Origin: Candidatus Helarchaeota archaeon
GTDB lineage: Archaea > Asgardarchaeota > Lokiarchaeia > Helarchaeales > HEL-GB-A
Direction: 5' to 3'
NCBI GenBank assembly: GCA_013375405.1
Contig: JABXJU010000008.1
Coordinates: 1-42,564 of the forward strand
DNA length: 42,564 nt
In this document: positions 31,964-41,355 of the stretch, piece after piece
How positions within the stretch are numbered: the first letter of the stretch is position 1
Layout: each line of letters opens with the position of its first letter
Notes under the pieces: model-generated
Told to the model about the DNA's origin: nothing
Databases searched by the model: none
Seen by the model: only the letters and a program-made list of their open reading frames with translations
Position numbers and translations under genes: made by a program

Positions 31964-33097
31964 TTATTTTTTCTGAAAATACGCCTCTAACGTTTTGGAT
32001 TTGTCATACTTTTTAATTAACCGCTCCACTTCTTCTTTTATTTTCCCTTTCACATTCTTAATGGTCTCTAACTCATCCCGCATGGCAATCGCTATGATTG
32101 ATTCACGTAAATTGTTAATATGATTGCAAGCCCATTGGTGATTATTGTAATATTTTCCTTGCAGTTGCCGTTCATACGCTTGATCCGCTAGCTCTTGGGC
32201 CACTAAGTAATTCACGCGACGAAAATCCGAGGGAATCCACCGCTTTACACGGTAATTCACAGAGTATTTTTTACAGAATTGGATCATTTTCTGGGCGATC
32301 TTGTAGGTATATTCTTTATCTTGCGGGACATAATTTCCCTGATATAATTTGTGGAATTTATCAACCAATTCGGGATATTTTTCTCTTAATTTGTTGAAAA
32401 AATATCCTGCTTGCTTATCTCGGAGCGTCAATCCCGCGAACGTGATATGATCTACCTTCATCTCGTGGGCATTTCGGACGATTGCTTCCAAGTTCTCATC
32501 GGAATCCGCTAAAAACGGCACAATGGGCATGAAATTTATCCCCGTCTGAATTGCCGGATACTCTAGCTTTATTCGTTCCAATGTTAAAAATCGTTCCTCT
32601 GAGGTTGCCGCCCGCGGTTCTAAGAATAAACTCACTTCTTCCTCTAAACTCGTTATCGTAAATGCGAGGTCGCACCAGCTTTCTTCTGCAATCTTGTTAT
32701 ATAAATCTAAATCCCGTAGAACCAGTATTGATTTCGTTGATATCGAGACGGGGTATTTATGCTTCAGCAGAACTTCCACTATCTGTCTTGTATTCTTATA
32801 TCTTTCCTCCGCGGGTTGGTAAGCATCATTTACCCCCCCCATCGCGACAATATCTGGTAAGAAGGTGCGTGCTCTCGTTAAACGCAGATCCAGTTGTTCT
32901 TTCACATTGTTCTTGATTACTATAGTTTGATCAAATTCTGGATGTAAATAATACCGCTCCGAGCGAGCATCACAGTAAATACATGCATGCTCACATCCTT
33001 GATACGGATTTATGGTATATCTAATGTACCACCAAGTATCAATATATTTCATTTTGTTGATAATAGTCTTAAATTCTTTATTTTCATATTTCACCAT
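31964..33097 (-). CDS. SPL-family radical SAM protein (DNA photolyase-like)
   Basis: 377 residues from ATG 33097 (GTG at 33106 possible). The radical SAM cluster motif C38xxxC42xxC45 (numbered from the GTG) lies in NPYQGCEHACIYCDARS, exactly the context of the SplB/Rv2578c group related to spore photoproduct lyase. Later motifs include VSISTKSILVLRDLDLY and ITSLEEEVSLFLEPRAA, typical of that group. These proteins are presumed to repair nucleic-acid damage, but most non-spore members are uncharacterised. It begins within 15 bp of the stop of the ThDP-enzyme gene on the same strand, so they are co-transcribed. Confidence 0.85.
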   Translation of the reverse strand: MVKYENKEFKTIINKMKYIDTWWYIRYTINPYQGCEHACIYCDARSERYYLHPEFDQTIVIKNNVKEQLDLRLTRARTFLPDIVAMGGVNDAYQPAEERYKNTRQIVEVLLKHKYPVSISTKSILVLRDLDLYNKIAEESWCDLAFTITSLEEEVSLFLEPRAATSEERFLTLERIKLEYPAIQTGINFMPIVPFLADSDENLEAIVRNAHEMKVDHITFAGLTLRDKQAGYFFNKLREKYPELVDKFHKLYQGNYVPQDKEYTYKIAQKMIQFCKKYSVNYRVKRWIPSDFRRVNYLVAQELADQAYERQLQGKYYNNHQWACNHINNLRESIIAIAMRDELETIKNVKGKIKEEVERLIKKYDKSKTLEAYFQKK

Positions 33098-33111
33098 GTA
33101 AAACACTTTAT

Positions 33112-34788
33112 CTACGCGCTAGATTGCCTTAATCTCAAGGAAGCATTAACATTTAGAGGAGGGATGGATGAAGGATCTATTGTAACATCGATAATCGCAG
33201 GTTTGCCGCAATCCAGGGCAGATTCAAGTGCATCGATGATCTCAGCAGGTTTCTCTACCGTCCAACCACGCGCGCCGAAGTCTTCCGCTATTTTGGCAAG
33301 GTCGGGAGTTTGATAATCACTCCCAAAATCGGTACCGAAGGTTAGTTTTTGAAAAGCTTTGGGGGCGCCATAACTGTTATTATTCATGATAATGGTCACT
33401 ACATTAAACCCATATCTTACAGCAGTATCCAAATCTTGGATGCTCATCATAAAGTCGCCATCTCCGATGAGACACACTACTGGTTCTTCAGGTTTCGCCG
33501 CTTTCGCCCCTATGGCAGCAGGGAACGCGAATCCCATAGATCCCAAATTAATCGAAGAGATAAAAGTTCTCGGATAAATTGTTTGCATGAAATTGGTGAT
33601 AAATAGATGATGGAGCCCTGCGCCTGCCACAACGATTGAGCTTTTTGGAATAATTTCCCTCACATCTCTAATTAATCGCTGTGGCTTTACCGGAACACTC
33701 TCAGATTTAGTGTCAGCACCCCATAGAATTTTATTCCACTTATTTTTCTTTCTACTGATTTTTTCTAGCCATGTTGATGTTTTTCTACTAACTCCCTTCG
33801 TATCCAGAGTTTTAATTATTTCTAAAAGAACTTCTCTTGCATCACCGACTATACCGTAATCGCAACGAGCGTTCCTACCTAACGCTGAGGGATCGATGTT
33901 TACATGAATGATCTCTCCTTTTAGAGGGGCTGTGAAATTATAAGTGGTTAAAGAGGAGAACGTGCATCCAATTCCGAATATTATATCGGATTTCTCGAGT
34001 GCTTCATCAGCCACACTGTTTCCTCCGTACCAGCCGCTAAGGCCTAAAGATAGAGGATGATCCTCAGGGAATGAACCTCTCCCATTTTGAGTTGTGGTCA
34101 CAGGCATTTGAAGCATTTCAGCAAACGATCTTAATTCCTCCGTTGCATTTGCCCATAACACTCCTCCCCCTGCTAGAATAACTGACCTCTCAGCATTTAG
34201 CAAACGATCTATCGTATCCTGGATAATTGAAAGGGATAAAGGTTGGGTTTCAACATCCACTGCATATGGGTTTACCTCTCCTCCTTGGAGGTAAATATCC
34301 TCAGGCATCTCCACTAAAACGGGGCCAGGTCGTCCTGATCTCGCTATATAAAAGGCGTTATTAATAATCTTTGGAATATCTTCTACACACTCTATCCGCG
34401 CTCGGGATTTCGTGTAGGGTTCAAGGACTGCAAATTGCTTGGCTTCACCAAAAATTTCCCGACCAATTAACTTTCGACTCACTTGCCCTGCAAGCAGCAC
34501 TACTGGGGATGAATCTCGATATGCATCGACTATGCTAAGCATGCCATTTAAGGTGCCTGCGCCAGAATGCATCTGACAGACACCAACCGTTCCACTGGCA
34601 CGAGCATATCCATCCGCCATACTCCCTGCTCCGCGTTCATGGCGAGTAATTATATATTCAATGCTCTCTTCAGTACTCAGAGCAGATAAAAATCCCGCAA
34701 CCGAGGTTCCACAAATACCAAAGATATATTTTGTCTCATTTTTTACAAGCGCATCCACAATTGCTCTATTACCCTTAATAGTAACCAT
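33112..34788 (-). CDS. Thiamine-diphosphate-dependent enzyme, acetolactate synthase-like
   Basis: 558 residues with the three-domain ThDP enzyme layout. The catalytic Glu is E51 in TRHERGAGSMADGYARASG; the central domain has LILAGGGVLW-type sequence (about 205-215); the C-terminal Mg/ThDP motif GDGDF...MNNNSYG lies around 440-475. Relatives include acetolactate synthase, oxalyl-CoA decarboxylase, sulfopyruvate decarboxylase and benzoylformate decarboxylase. No small regulatory subunit (ilvN/ilvH) is adjacent, so biosynthetic acetolactate synthase is less likely. ATG 34788 has AGAGGT at good spacing. First gene of an operon with an SPL-type radical SAM protein. Confidence 0.85.
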   Translation of the reverse strand: MVTIKGNRAIVDALVKNETKYIFGICGTSVAGFLSALSTEESIEYIITRHERGAGSMADGYARASGTVGVCQMHSGAGTLNGMLSIVDAYRDSSPVVLLAGQVSRKLIGREIFGEAKQFAVLEPYTKSRARIECVEDIPKIINNAFYIARSGRPGPVLVEMPEDIYLQGGEVNPYAVDVETQPLSLSIIQDTIDRLLNAERSVILAGGGVLWANATEELRSFAEMLQMPVTTTQNGRGSFPEDHPLSLGLSGWYGGNSVADEALEKSDIIFGIGCTFSSLTTYNFTAPLKGEIIHVNIDPSALGRNARCDYGIVGDAREVLLEIIKTLDTKGVSRKTSTWLEKISRKKNKWNKILWGADTKSESVPVKPQRLIRDVREIIPKSSIVVAGAGLHHLFITNFMQTIYPRTFISSINLGSMGFAFPAAIGAKAAKPEEPVVCLIGDGDFMMSIQDLDTAVRYGFNVVTIIMNNNSYGAPKAFQKLTFGTDFGSDYQTPDLAKIAEDFGARGWTVEKPAEIIDALESALDCGKPAIIDVTIDPSSIPPLNVNASLRLRQSSA

Positions 34789-34865
34789 AAACTTACCTCT
34801 TCACAAAATAAAATTTAATTTCTAATTTTTTATCTTAACTATTAACTTGAAATTTTTAATATATT

Positions 34866-35960
34866 ATGATTAAATTTTACAATAGTAATTACCTGAAGTA
34901 TTTTAAAGAGGAAACTGAAATTTTTCAACGATTAATTGAGTTCTTAGACCAACAACTTCTAGTTAGGACCAATTCAGAAACGATACTGGACTATCTAGAG
35001 TTGGAATATGGGAATTATTTTGGTTCTAAAGAATCTCAGGTCTTTGGGCATTATTTTCCCATTAAGTCAGAGAGCTTTGAAAAATTGAAATTTCCACCCA
35101 ATGCTAAAATAGTTTGGGCTAAAAAACATGGAAAAGTTACCCATAAGGATGGAAATTACTATGGAATTTACCATGATAATTTAGTTAAAGGATTTTATGA
35201 TACGAAAAAGAATATTGTCACAAACCTAATTCGTGATCCCTCCTATTACTTCAATATCTGTGTAGGTGTGATTGATTATCTTTTTTCAAAGACACTACTT
35301 CAGAAGGAGATTTTTCGCATTCATGCGGCGTGTGTATCAAAGGACAATGAAGGGATGCTGATTTGTGGGTCGAAAAGTACGGGAAAGACTACTTTGCTCA
35401 TGAAGCTCCTTCGAGATGGTTACAAATTCGTGGCAGATGATTCCGCTTTCGTGAGATTCAAAAAGAATGGATTAATTTGTCATCCATTTCCTAAAACTAT
35501 CAAACTAAATTATGAGGATCTAGAAAAGTTTCCTAAGCTTTATCAAAATCTAAAATACTCTACGATCTTGACTTCAGATGGGATTCAAAAGGCGATCATT
35601 AAACCTGAAGATAATCACTTTCCCATTGTCACCCACGAGATACCTATAGCTCAAATATTTGTCCCATCGATCACTGATTCTCAACAATGTAACATTGATG
35701 AAATTCATCCTATCCCTTCAGAGACTCAATATTGCGTTGTTGATGTTCTCAAAAGGAATCTAAGCTTTGATCTTCTCATACCCTCATTTCGAGGAGAGAA
35801 TTTATTGAATATCGATTATATAGAGAACCCAGAGATCACAAAAAAGCAGGATCTCCTATGCCAACAGACCATTCAATCATACAAAATAAAGTTTTTTAAA
35901 ATTGGCTCTAATATAGAAGATATAAATATAAAAAAGGTTTTATATCTGTCTGATAAATAA
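34866..35960 (+). CDS. HPrK/PEPCK-like P-loop kinase domain protein
   Basis: 364 residues. The C-terminal half carries the HPr-kinase/PEPCK-type nucleotide site: IHAACVSKD (152-160), P-loop GSKSTGKT (168-175), and the acidic pair D191-D192 in KFVADDSAFV. The N-terminal 140 residues are a variable alpha/beta domain. Homologues are labelled HPr serine kinase-like, but archaea of this kind usually lack HPr, and many such genes belong to peptide-modification or small-molecule kinase systems. It is monocistronic, 77 bp from the divergent ThDP-enzyme gene. Target unknown. It is a distant relative of the PEPCK encoded at 2988-5666. Confidence 0.78.
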   Translation: MIKFYNSNYLKYFKEETEIFQRLIEFLDQQLLVRTNSETILDYLELEYGNYFGSKESQVFGHYFPIKSESFEKLKFPPNAKIVWAKKHGKVTHKDGNYYGIYHDNLVKGFYDTKKNIVTNLIRDPSYYFNICVGVIDYLFSKTLLQKEIFRIHAACVSKDNEGMLICGSKSTGKTTLLMKLLRDGYKFVADDSAFVRFKKNGLICHPFPKTIKLNYEDLEKFPKLYQNLKYSTILTSDGIQKAIIKPEDNHFPIVTHEIPIAQIFVPSITDSQQCNIDEIHPIPSETQYCVVDVLKRNLSFDLLIPSFRGENLLNIDYIENPEITKKQDLLCQQTIQSYKIKFFKIGSNIEDINIKKVLYLSDK

Positions 35961-36055
35961 TAGAATTAGTTAATTTTTTCAGCGAGTAATTGAACTTAGC
36001 GAACTGTGAAGGAAATTCCGACAATAAACGAAAATTTTAAATATAACATTTTGTT

Positions 36056-36112
36056 ACTATTAGAGTGAGAGAAAAACTATTAGAGTGAGAAAAATTTTTC
36101 TCAAAATTTGAG
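36056..36112. promoter_or_regulatory. Operator-like repeats before the heat-shock operon
   Basis: ACTATTAGAGTGAGA occurs at 36056-36070 and 36076-36090, a 20-bp period (two helical turns). It runs into a perfect 16-bp palindrome GAGAAAAATTTTTCTC (36087-36102), overlapped by a second palindrome CTCAAAATTTGAG (36100-36112). The cluster ends about 30 bp before the ArsR-type gene and is the probable autoregulatory site. A direct repeat GACTGAATTGAA (36119-36130 and 36137-36148) follows at the ribosome-binding region. Confidence 0.6.
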
Positions 36113-36143
36113 AGTGAGCGACTGAATTGAAGGAGAGACTGAA

Positions 36144-36668
36144 TTGAACGAAATGATGCTTCGGCAGCTTCGGAAACTATTAGATATTTTAGGTAATGCA
36201 ACTCGATGCAGAATACTTAACTTGGTCTCTGATCAACCTCGCTTCATAAGTGAAATTTCGAGGGAGTTGGAAATTGGGCAACAAGCGATTCTACGACATT
36301 TAGCGGAATTAGAAAATTTTGGACTGCTTAGTTCTTTCGAAGAAGAAGAAGATGCAGAACGAAAAAGAAAAGGGCGTAAGCGGAAATATTATGAAATATC
36401 CCCCAAGGCCCAATATCGAATGTTTATCAGTATTGATAAAGATGATTTAATCTTTGATTTACGGACCCCGGAACGCCCTGATTATTTAAAAAAATTGGAT
36501 CAAATTGAAGAACAAATTGATAAAGCCAGACGGTTACCATTTGGCTTCATGAAGTTAGAGACTATTCAGAGACTTATGAATCGATTAGAAGATGAGATTA
36601 CCACTTTAGATGAGGCACGTTCCCATGCTATTCGCCTCTTGGAAAAATTGAGAAATGAATTTGAATAA
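36144..36668 (+). CDS. ArsR-type winged-helix regulator (HSR1/Phr-like heat-shock repressor candidate)
   Basis: 174 residues from TTG 36144, with AAGGAG eight bases upstream; ATG codons at 36153 and 36156 are alternatives. The N-terminal 90 residues are a winged HTH (LLDILGNATRCRILNLVSDQ, FISEISRELEIGQQAILRHLAEL, then the basic wing RKRKGRKRKYYEIS). The C-terminal part is helical (LKKLDQIEEQIDKARRL), probably for dimerisation. Hsp20 and Cdc48 follow directly. The same trio forms the HSR1 operon of Archaeoglobus, and Phr of Pyrococcus controls these targets, so a heat-shock repressor is the best reading. No Cys metal site of ArsR proper. Confidence 0.85.
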   Translation: MNEMMLRQLRKLLDILGNATRCRILNLVSDQPRFISEISRELEIGQQAILRHLAELENFGLLSSFEEEEDAERKRKGRKRKYYEISPKAQYRMFISIDKDDLIFDLRTPERPDYLKKLDQIEEQIDKARRLPFGFMKLETIQRLMNRLEDEITTLDEARSHAIRLLEKLRNEFE

Positions 36669-36688
36669 AATATATTAGGTGAGAATAG

Positions 36689-37294
36689 TTGTCTGATAAT
36701 TATTATGATGATGACGAAGATGATGAATTTTTTCCGAAAAAAAAGGAAAAAAAGAAAAAAGATAAGATAATCTGGTCTAGAGGACCCGACTGGAATGAAG
36801 TATTCGGGCCTAATTTCTTTAAAAATGTTGATATGTCAGATATTGAAAAAATCATTAAGAAGCTCATGGAACAAATTAATTTTCCAGATGATAAACATCC
36901 CTCAAAAGGACCAGTTGTTTGGGGATTTTCTATGAGCTATGGCCCTGATAAAAAACCTGTCATCCGACCATTTGGAAATATAAAGCCACGACGTAAGAGG
37001 AAGATGATTCAAGAAACCCGCGAGCCACTAGTTGATATTATTGAAGAAGATACAGAAATAATAGTCATTGCAGAAATTCCAGGAGTTATTAAATCAGATA
37101 TTAACTTAAATACAACAGAAACAATGTTAACGCTTTCCGTAGATACTCCAAAAAGAAAATATTTTAAGGAAATCCTATTTCCCTATGAGGTAGATCCCAA
37201 TAGCGTAAAAGCTCATTATAAAAATGGGATTCTCGAGATAAAGTTAAAAAAGAAAAGACTTGATGACGAATTTACCTCAATTCAAGTAGATTAG
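36689..37294 (+). CDS. hsp20: Hsp20 small heat-shock protein
   Basis: 201 residues from TTG 36689, with AGGTGAG just upstream; 20 bp after the regulator gene. The C-terminal alpha-crystallin domain spans about 108-195 (PLVDIIEEDTEIIVIAEIPGV, then the A-x-x-x-n-GIL motif HYKNGILEIKLKKK). An I-x-V motif (IQV) at the very end would dock in the neighbouring subunit. The first 105 residues are unusually long and charged, with an acidic start (YYDDDEDDEF) followed by a Lys-rich run. ATP-independent holdase that oligomerises and binds unfolding proteins. Confidence 0.93.
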   Translation: MSDNYYDDDEDDEFFPKKKEKKKKDKIIWSRGPDWNEVFGPNFFKNVDMSDIEKIIKKLMEQINFPDDKHPSKGPVVWGFSMSYGPDKKPVIRPFGNIKPRRKRKMIQETREPLVDIIEEDTEIIVIAEIPGVIKSDINLNTTETMLTLSVDTPKRKYFKEILFPYEVDPNSVKAHYKNGILEIKLKKKRLDDEFTSIQVD

Positions 37295-37308
37295 ATTTCG
37301 GTTTATAG

Positions 37309-39615
<2,307 letters not shown>

Positions 39616-39623
39616 TTTTTTTT
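39616..39623 (+). terminator. Oligo-T terminator after cdc48
   Basis: Eight consecutive T residues start directly after the TGA of cdc48. This probably ends most operon transcripts, although the thioredoxin-fold gene 33 bp on has the same orientation and may be reached by read-through. Confidence 0.4.
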
Positions 39624-39655
39624 ATCTTATTTAATAGAACATTTTGGGCGTCTAT

Positions 39656-40303
39656 ATGTCACGTTACCGCTTGCCAAGTGAGCAGATGCTAAAGCGAAAG
39701 TTCGCTAAGTTGAAAAATCCTATTCAAATCTCCATATTTATTTCCCCTCAGGAAGATCATGATTCATTTTCTGTCTTCGAATTTATGAGGGCTATCACAA
39801 ATCAAGACTCCAAAATCGAATTAAATCTCATTACCAAGAAAATGAAACCTGAATTATTCGAACAATATCACATTGAAGAAGTTCCTGCTATCGTTATAGA
39901 AGACACCGGAATTCAGTATACTGGAGTCCCTTCTGGCCCCGAATCAATGATGTTCATCCAAACCTTAATTATGAAATCAACGGAAAATTCAGGGGTTGGA
40001 GCAGTCATTAGCAAGGTTTTGGATTCACTCAAAAAACCAGTCCAACTTCGAACAATAATAACATCTCAATGCACAATTTGTCCCTTAGCCGTTAAAATTG
40101 GGAATATGTTATCACTCGAATCGGCGTTTAATGGGAATGGTAAAGTTCGGCACGAAATTATTGAAGCTTTAGAACATATGGAATATGTGTCCAATTATGA
40201 CTTAAGTGCGGTTCCAATTATTCTCATTAATAATGAAATTGCCTTTAATGGGATTCCTGATGTCGACAGATATGTCTCTAAAATCGCAGAAGCTGGAAGA
40301 TAA
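39656..40303 (+). CDS. Tandem thioredoxin-fold protein (PDO-like) with one CxxC
   Basis: 215 residues from ATG 39656; TTG 39644 is an alternative. Two thioredoxin-like units as in archaeal protein disulfide oxidoreductase (glutaredoxin-like PDO). The C-terminal unit has C139-T-I-C142 in SQCTICPLA and a cis-proline SAVPIILI. The N-terminal unit keeps the cis-proline EEVPAIVI but has no cysteines where the first active site should be (IFISPQEDHD). So only one redox site remains. It follows cdc48 by about 40 bp and may assist its substrates or be an independent redox enzyme. Confidence 0.82.
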   Translation: MSRYRLPSEQMLKRKFAKLKNPIQISIFISPQEDHDSFSVFEFMRAITNQDSKIELNLITKKMKPELFEQYHIEEVPAIVIEDTGIQYTGVPSGPESMMFIQTLIMKSTENSGVGAVISKVLDSLKKPVQLRTIITSQCTICPLAVKIGNMLSLESAFNGNGKVRHEIIEALEHMEYVSNYDLSAVPIILINNEIAFNGIPDVDRYVSKIAEAGR

Positions 40304-40442
40304 CTCGATTTTAAATCCCTTCATCTTCTTAAATATATCTTGAAATCATTCAAACCATAAGATTGTTATATCTCGGAAAAAGGATGAGTTATAAACAAGA
40401 TCACAAGAAAAGACGTAAAATTTTTTAATTAAGTAATATATT

Positions 40443-40467
40443 CAACTGTTGCTATATTCAGCAGTTG
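40443..40467 (+). promoter_or_regulatory. Hairpin or operator before the PAC2 gene
   Basis: CAACTGTTG (40443-40451) pairs with CAGCAGTTG (40459-40467) over nine positions, one of them G-U, around a seven-base loop. A TATA-like TAATATATTC lies just upstream, so the element is at or right after the transcription start, either as a leader hairpin or a dimeric binding site. Confidence 0.35.
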
Positions 40468-40498
40468 CCAAGGATGAAGATAAAAGGTATTGAATTAT

Positions 40499-41287
40499 AT
40501 GAGCGAAATTCCTCAAACGTTTATGAAGAAATACTTTGAGATAAATCCCGATTATCCGGGGAAGCGTGTGTGTATTTCAGCACTTCCAGGGATCGGAATG
40601 ACGGGAAAAGCTGCAATAGATCATTTGATAAAGCAATTAAAACCAAAAAAGTATGTAGAGATTTACACCACGGATTTCCCTTCGCATATCATAATCAATG
40701 ACGATGGCACAATCCTAACGCCCTGCATTTCAATTCATTATCTACAGAAAGTTGATAATGGTAATTTAGAAATTTTTTTAGTAACAGGTGATACTCAACC
40801 TAATTCAGTCATTGGAACGAATACCTTATCAAACAAAATCGTGCAACTTTTGGTCGATTGTGGAGTGAGTCTCATTATCTCTCTCGCTGCAACTCCAGTC
40901 ATCTCTCCTAAAAAGAAACCTAAAGTGTATTTAACATTTTCGTCCGAATCCATCTTACAAGGATTTTTAGATGCTGGCGTTAAAAATAAATTTGTTAAGG
41001 GAACTATAACTGGAATGAACGGAGTAATTCCAGGGATTGCAAAATCTACTTACAACATTGAGGGCGTAGTGCTCCTCTCAGAAACATATCCCCAGTTTGT
41101 TCGTGACATGAATGCCTCCGTGTCTTTAATCAATGTGTTAATTAATTATTTGGGAGGATTAACCGTCGATGTCTCGGAGCTGGAGGAACAAGCGCAAAAG
41201 ACAATTGATTTATATGATAAAATGCGTCAAAGACAAAGAGAGAAAAGATTAAGAAAAGGAGCACGTGATTTAGGTTATATATCCTAA
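40499..41287 (+). CDS. PAC2 family protein (archaeal proteasome-assembly chaperone homologue)
   Basis: 262 residues from ATG 40499, AGGT about ten bases upstream; TTG 40490 is an alternative. PAC2-domain features include VCISALPGIGMTGKAAIDHLIKQL, the SLAATPVISP segment, TGMNGVIPGIA near residues 180-190 and the LLSETYPQF stretch. Archaeal PbaA/PAC2-like proteins help build or bind the 20S proteasome or related complexes. The C-terminal 40 residues are a charged helix (YDKMRQRQREKRLRK). Position near Cdc48 supports a proteostasis role. Independent promoter likely. Confidence 0.85.
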   Translation: MSEIPQTFMKKYFEINPDYPGKRVCISALPGIGMTGKAAIDHLIKQLKPKKYVEIYTTDFPSHIIINDDGTILTPCISIHYLQKVDNGNLEIFLVTGDTQPNSVIGTNTLSNKIVQLLVDCGVSLIISLAATPVISPKKKPKVYLTFSSESILQGFLDAGVKNKFVKGTITGMNGVIPGIAKSTYNIEGVVLLSETYPQFVRDMNASVSLINVLINYLGGLTVDVSELEEQAQKTIDLYDKMRQRQREKRLRKGARDLGYIS

Positions 41288-41355
41288 TCTTTAAGAATGA
41301 ATTGCAAAATAAGTACTAAATCTCTAACCTTTTTATTATTAAGAGAGGTGTATCT

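Noticed and set aside
33112..34788. Biosynthetic acetolactate synthase (ilvB) label
   Set aside because: No small subunit or branched-chain amino-acid genes are nearby, and the family motif set is shared with several decarboxylases.
34866..35960. Classification as a true PEP carboxykinase
   Set aside because: It has only the P-loop and the ADD motif; the PEPCK-specific EVKKGM and TENTR-like motifs are missing.
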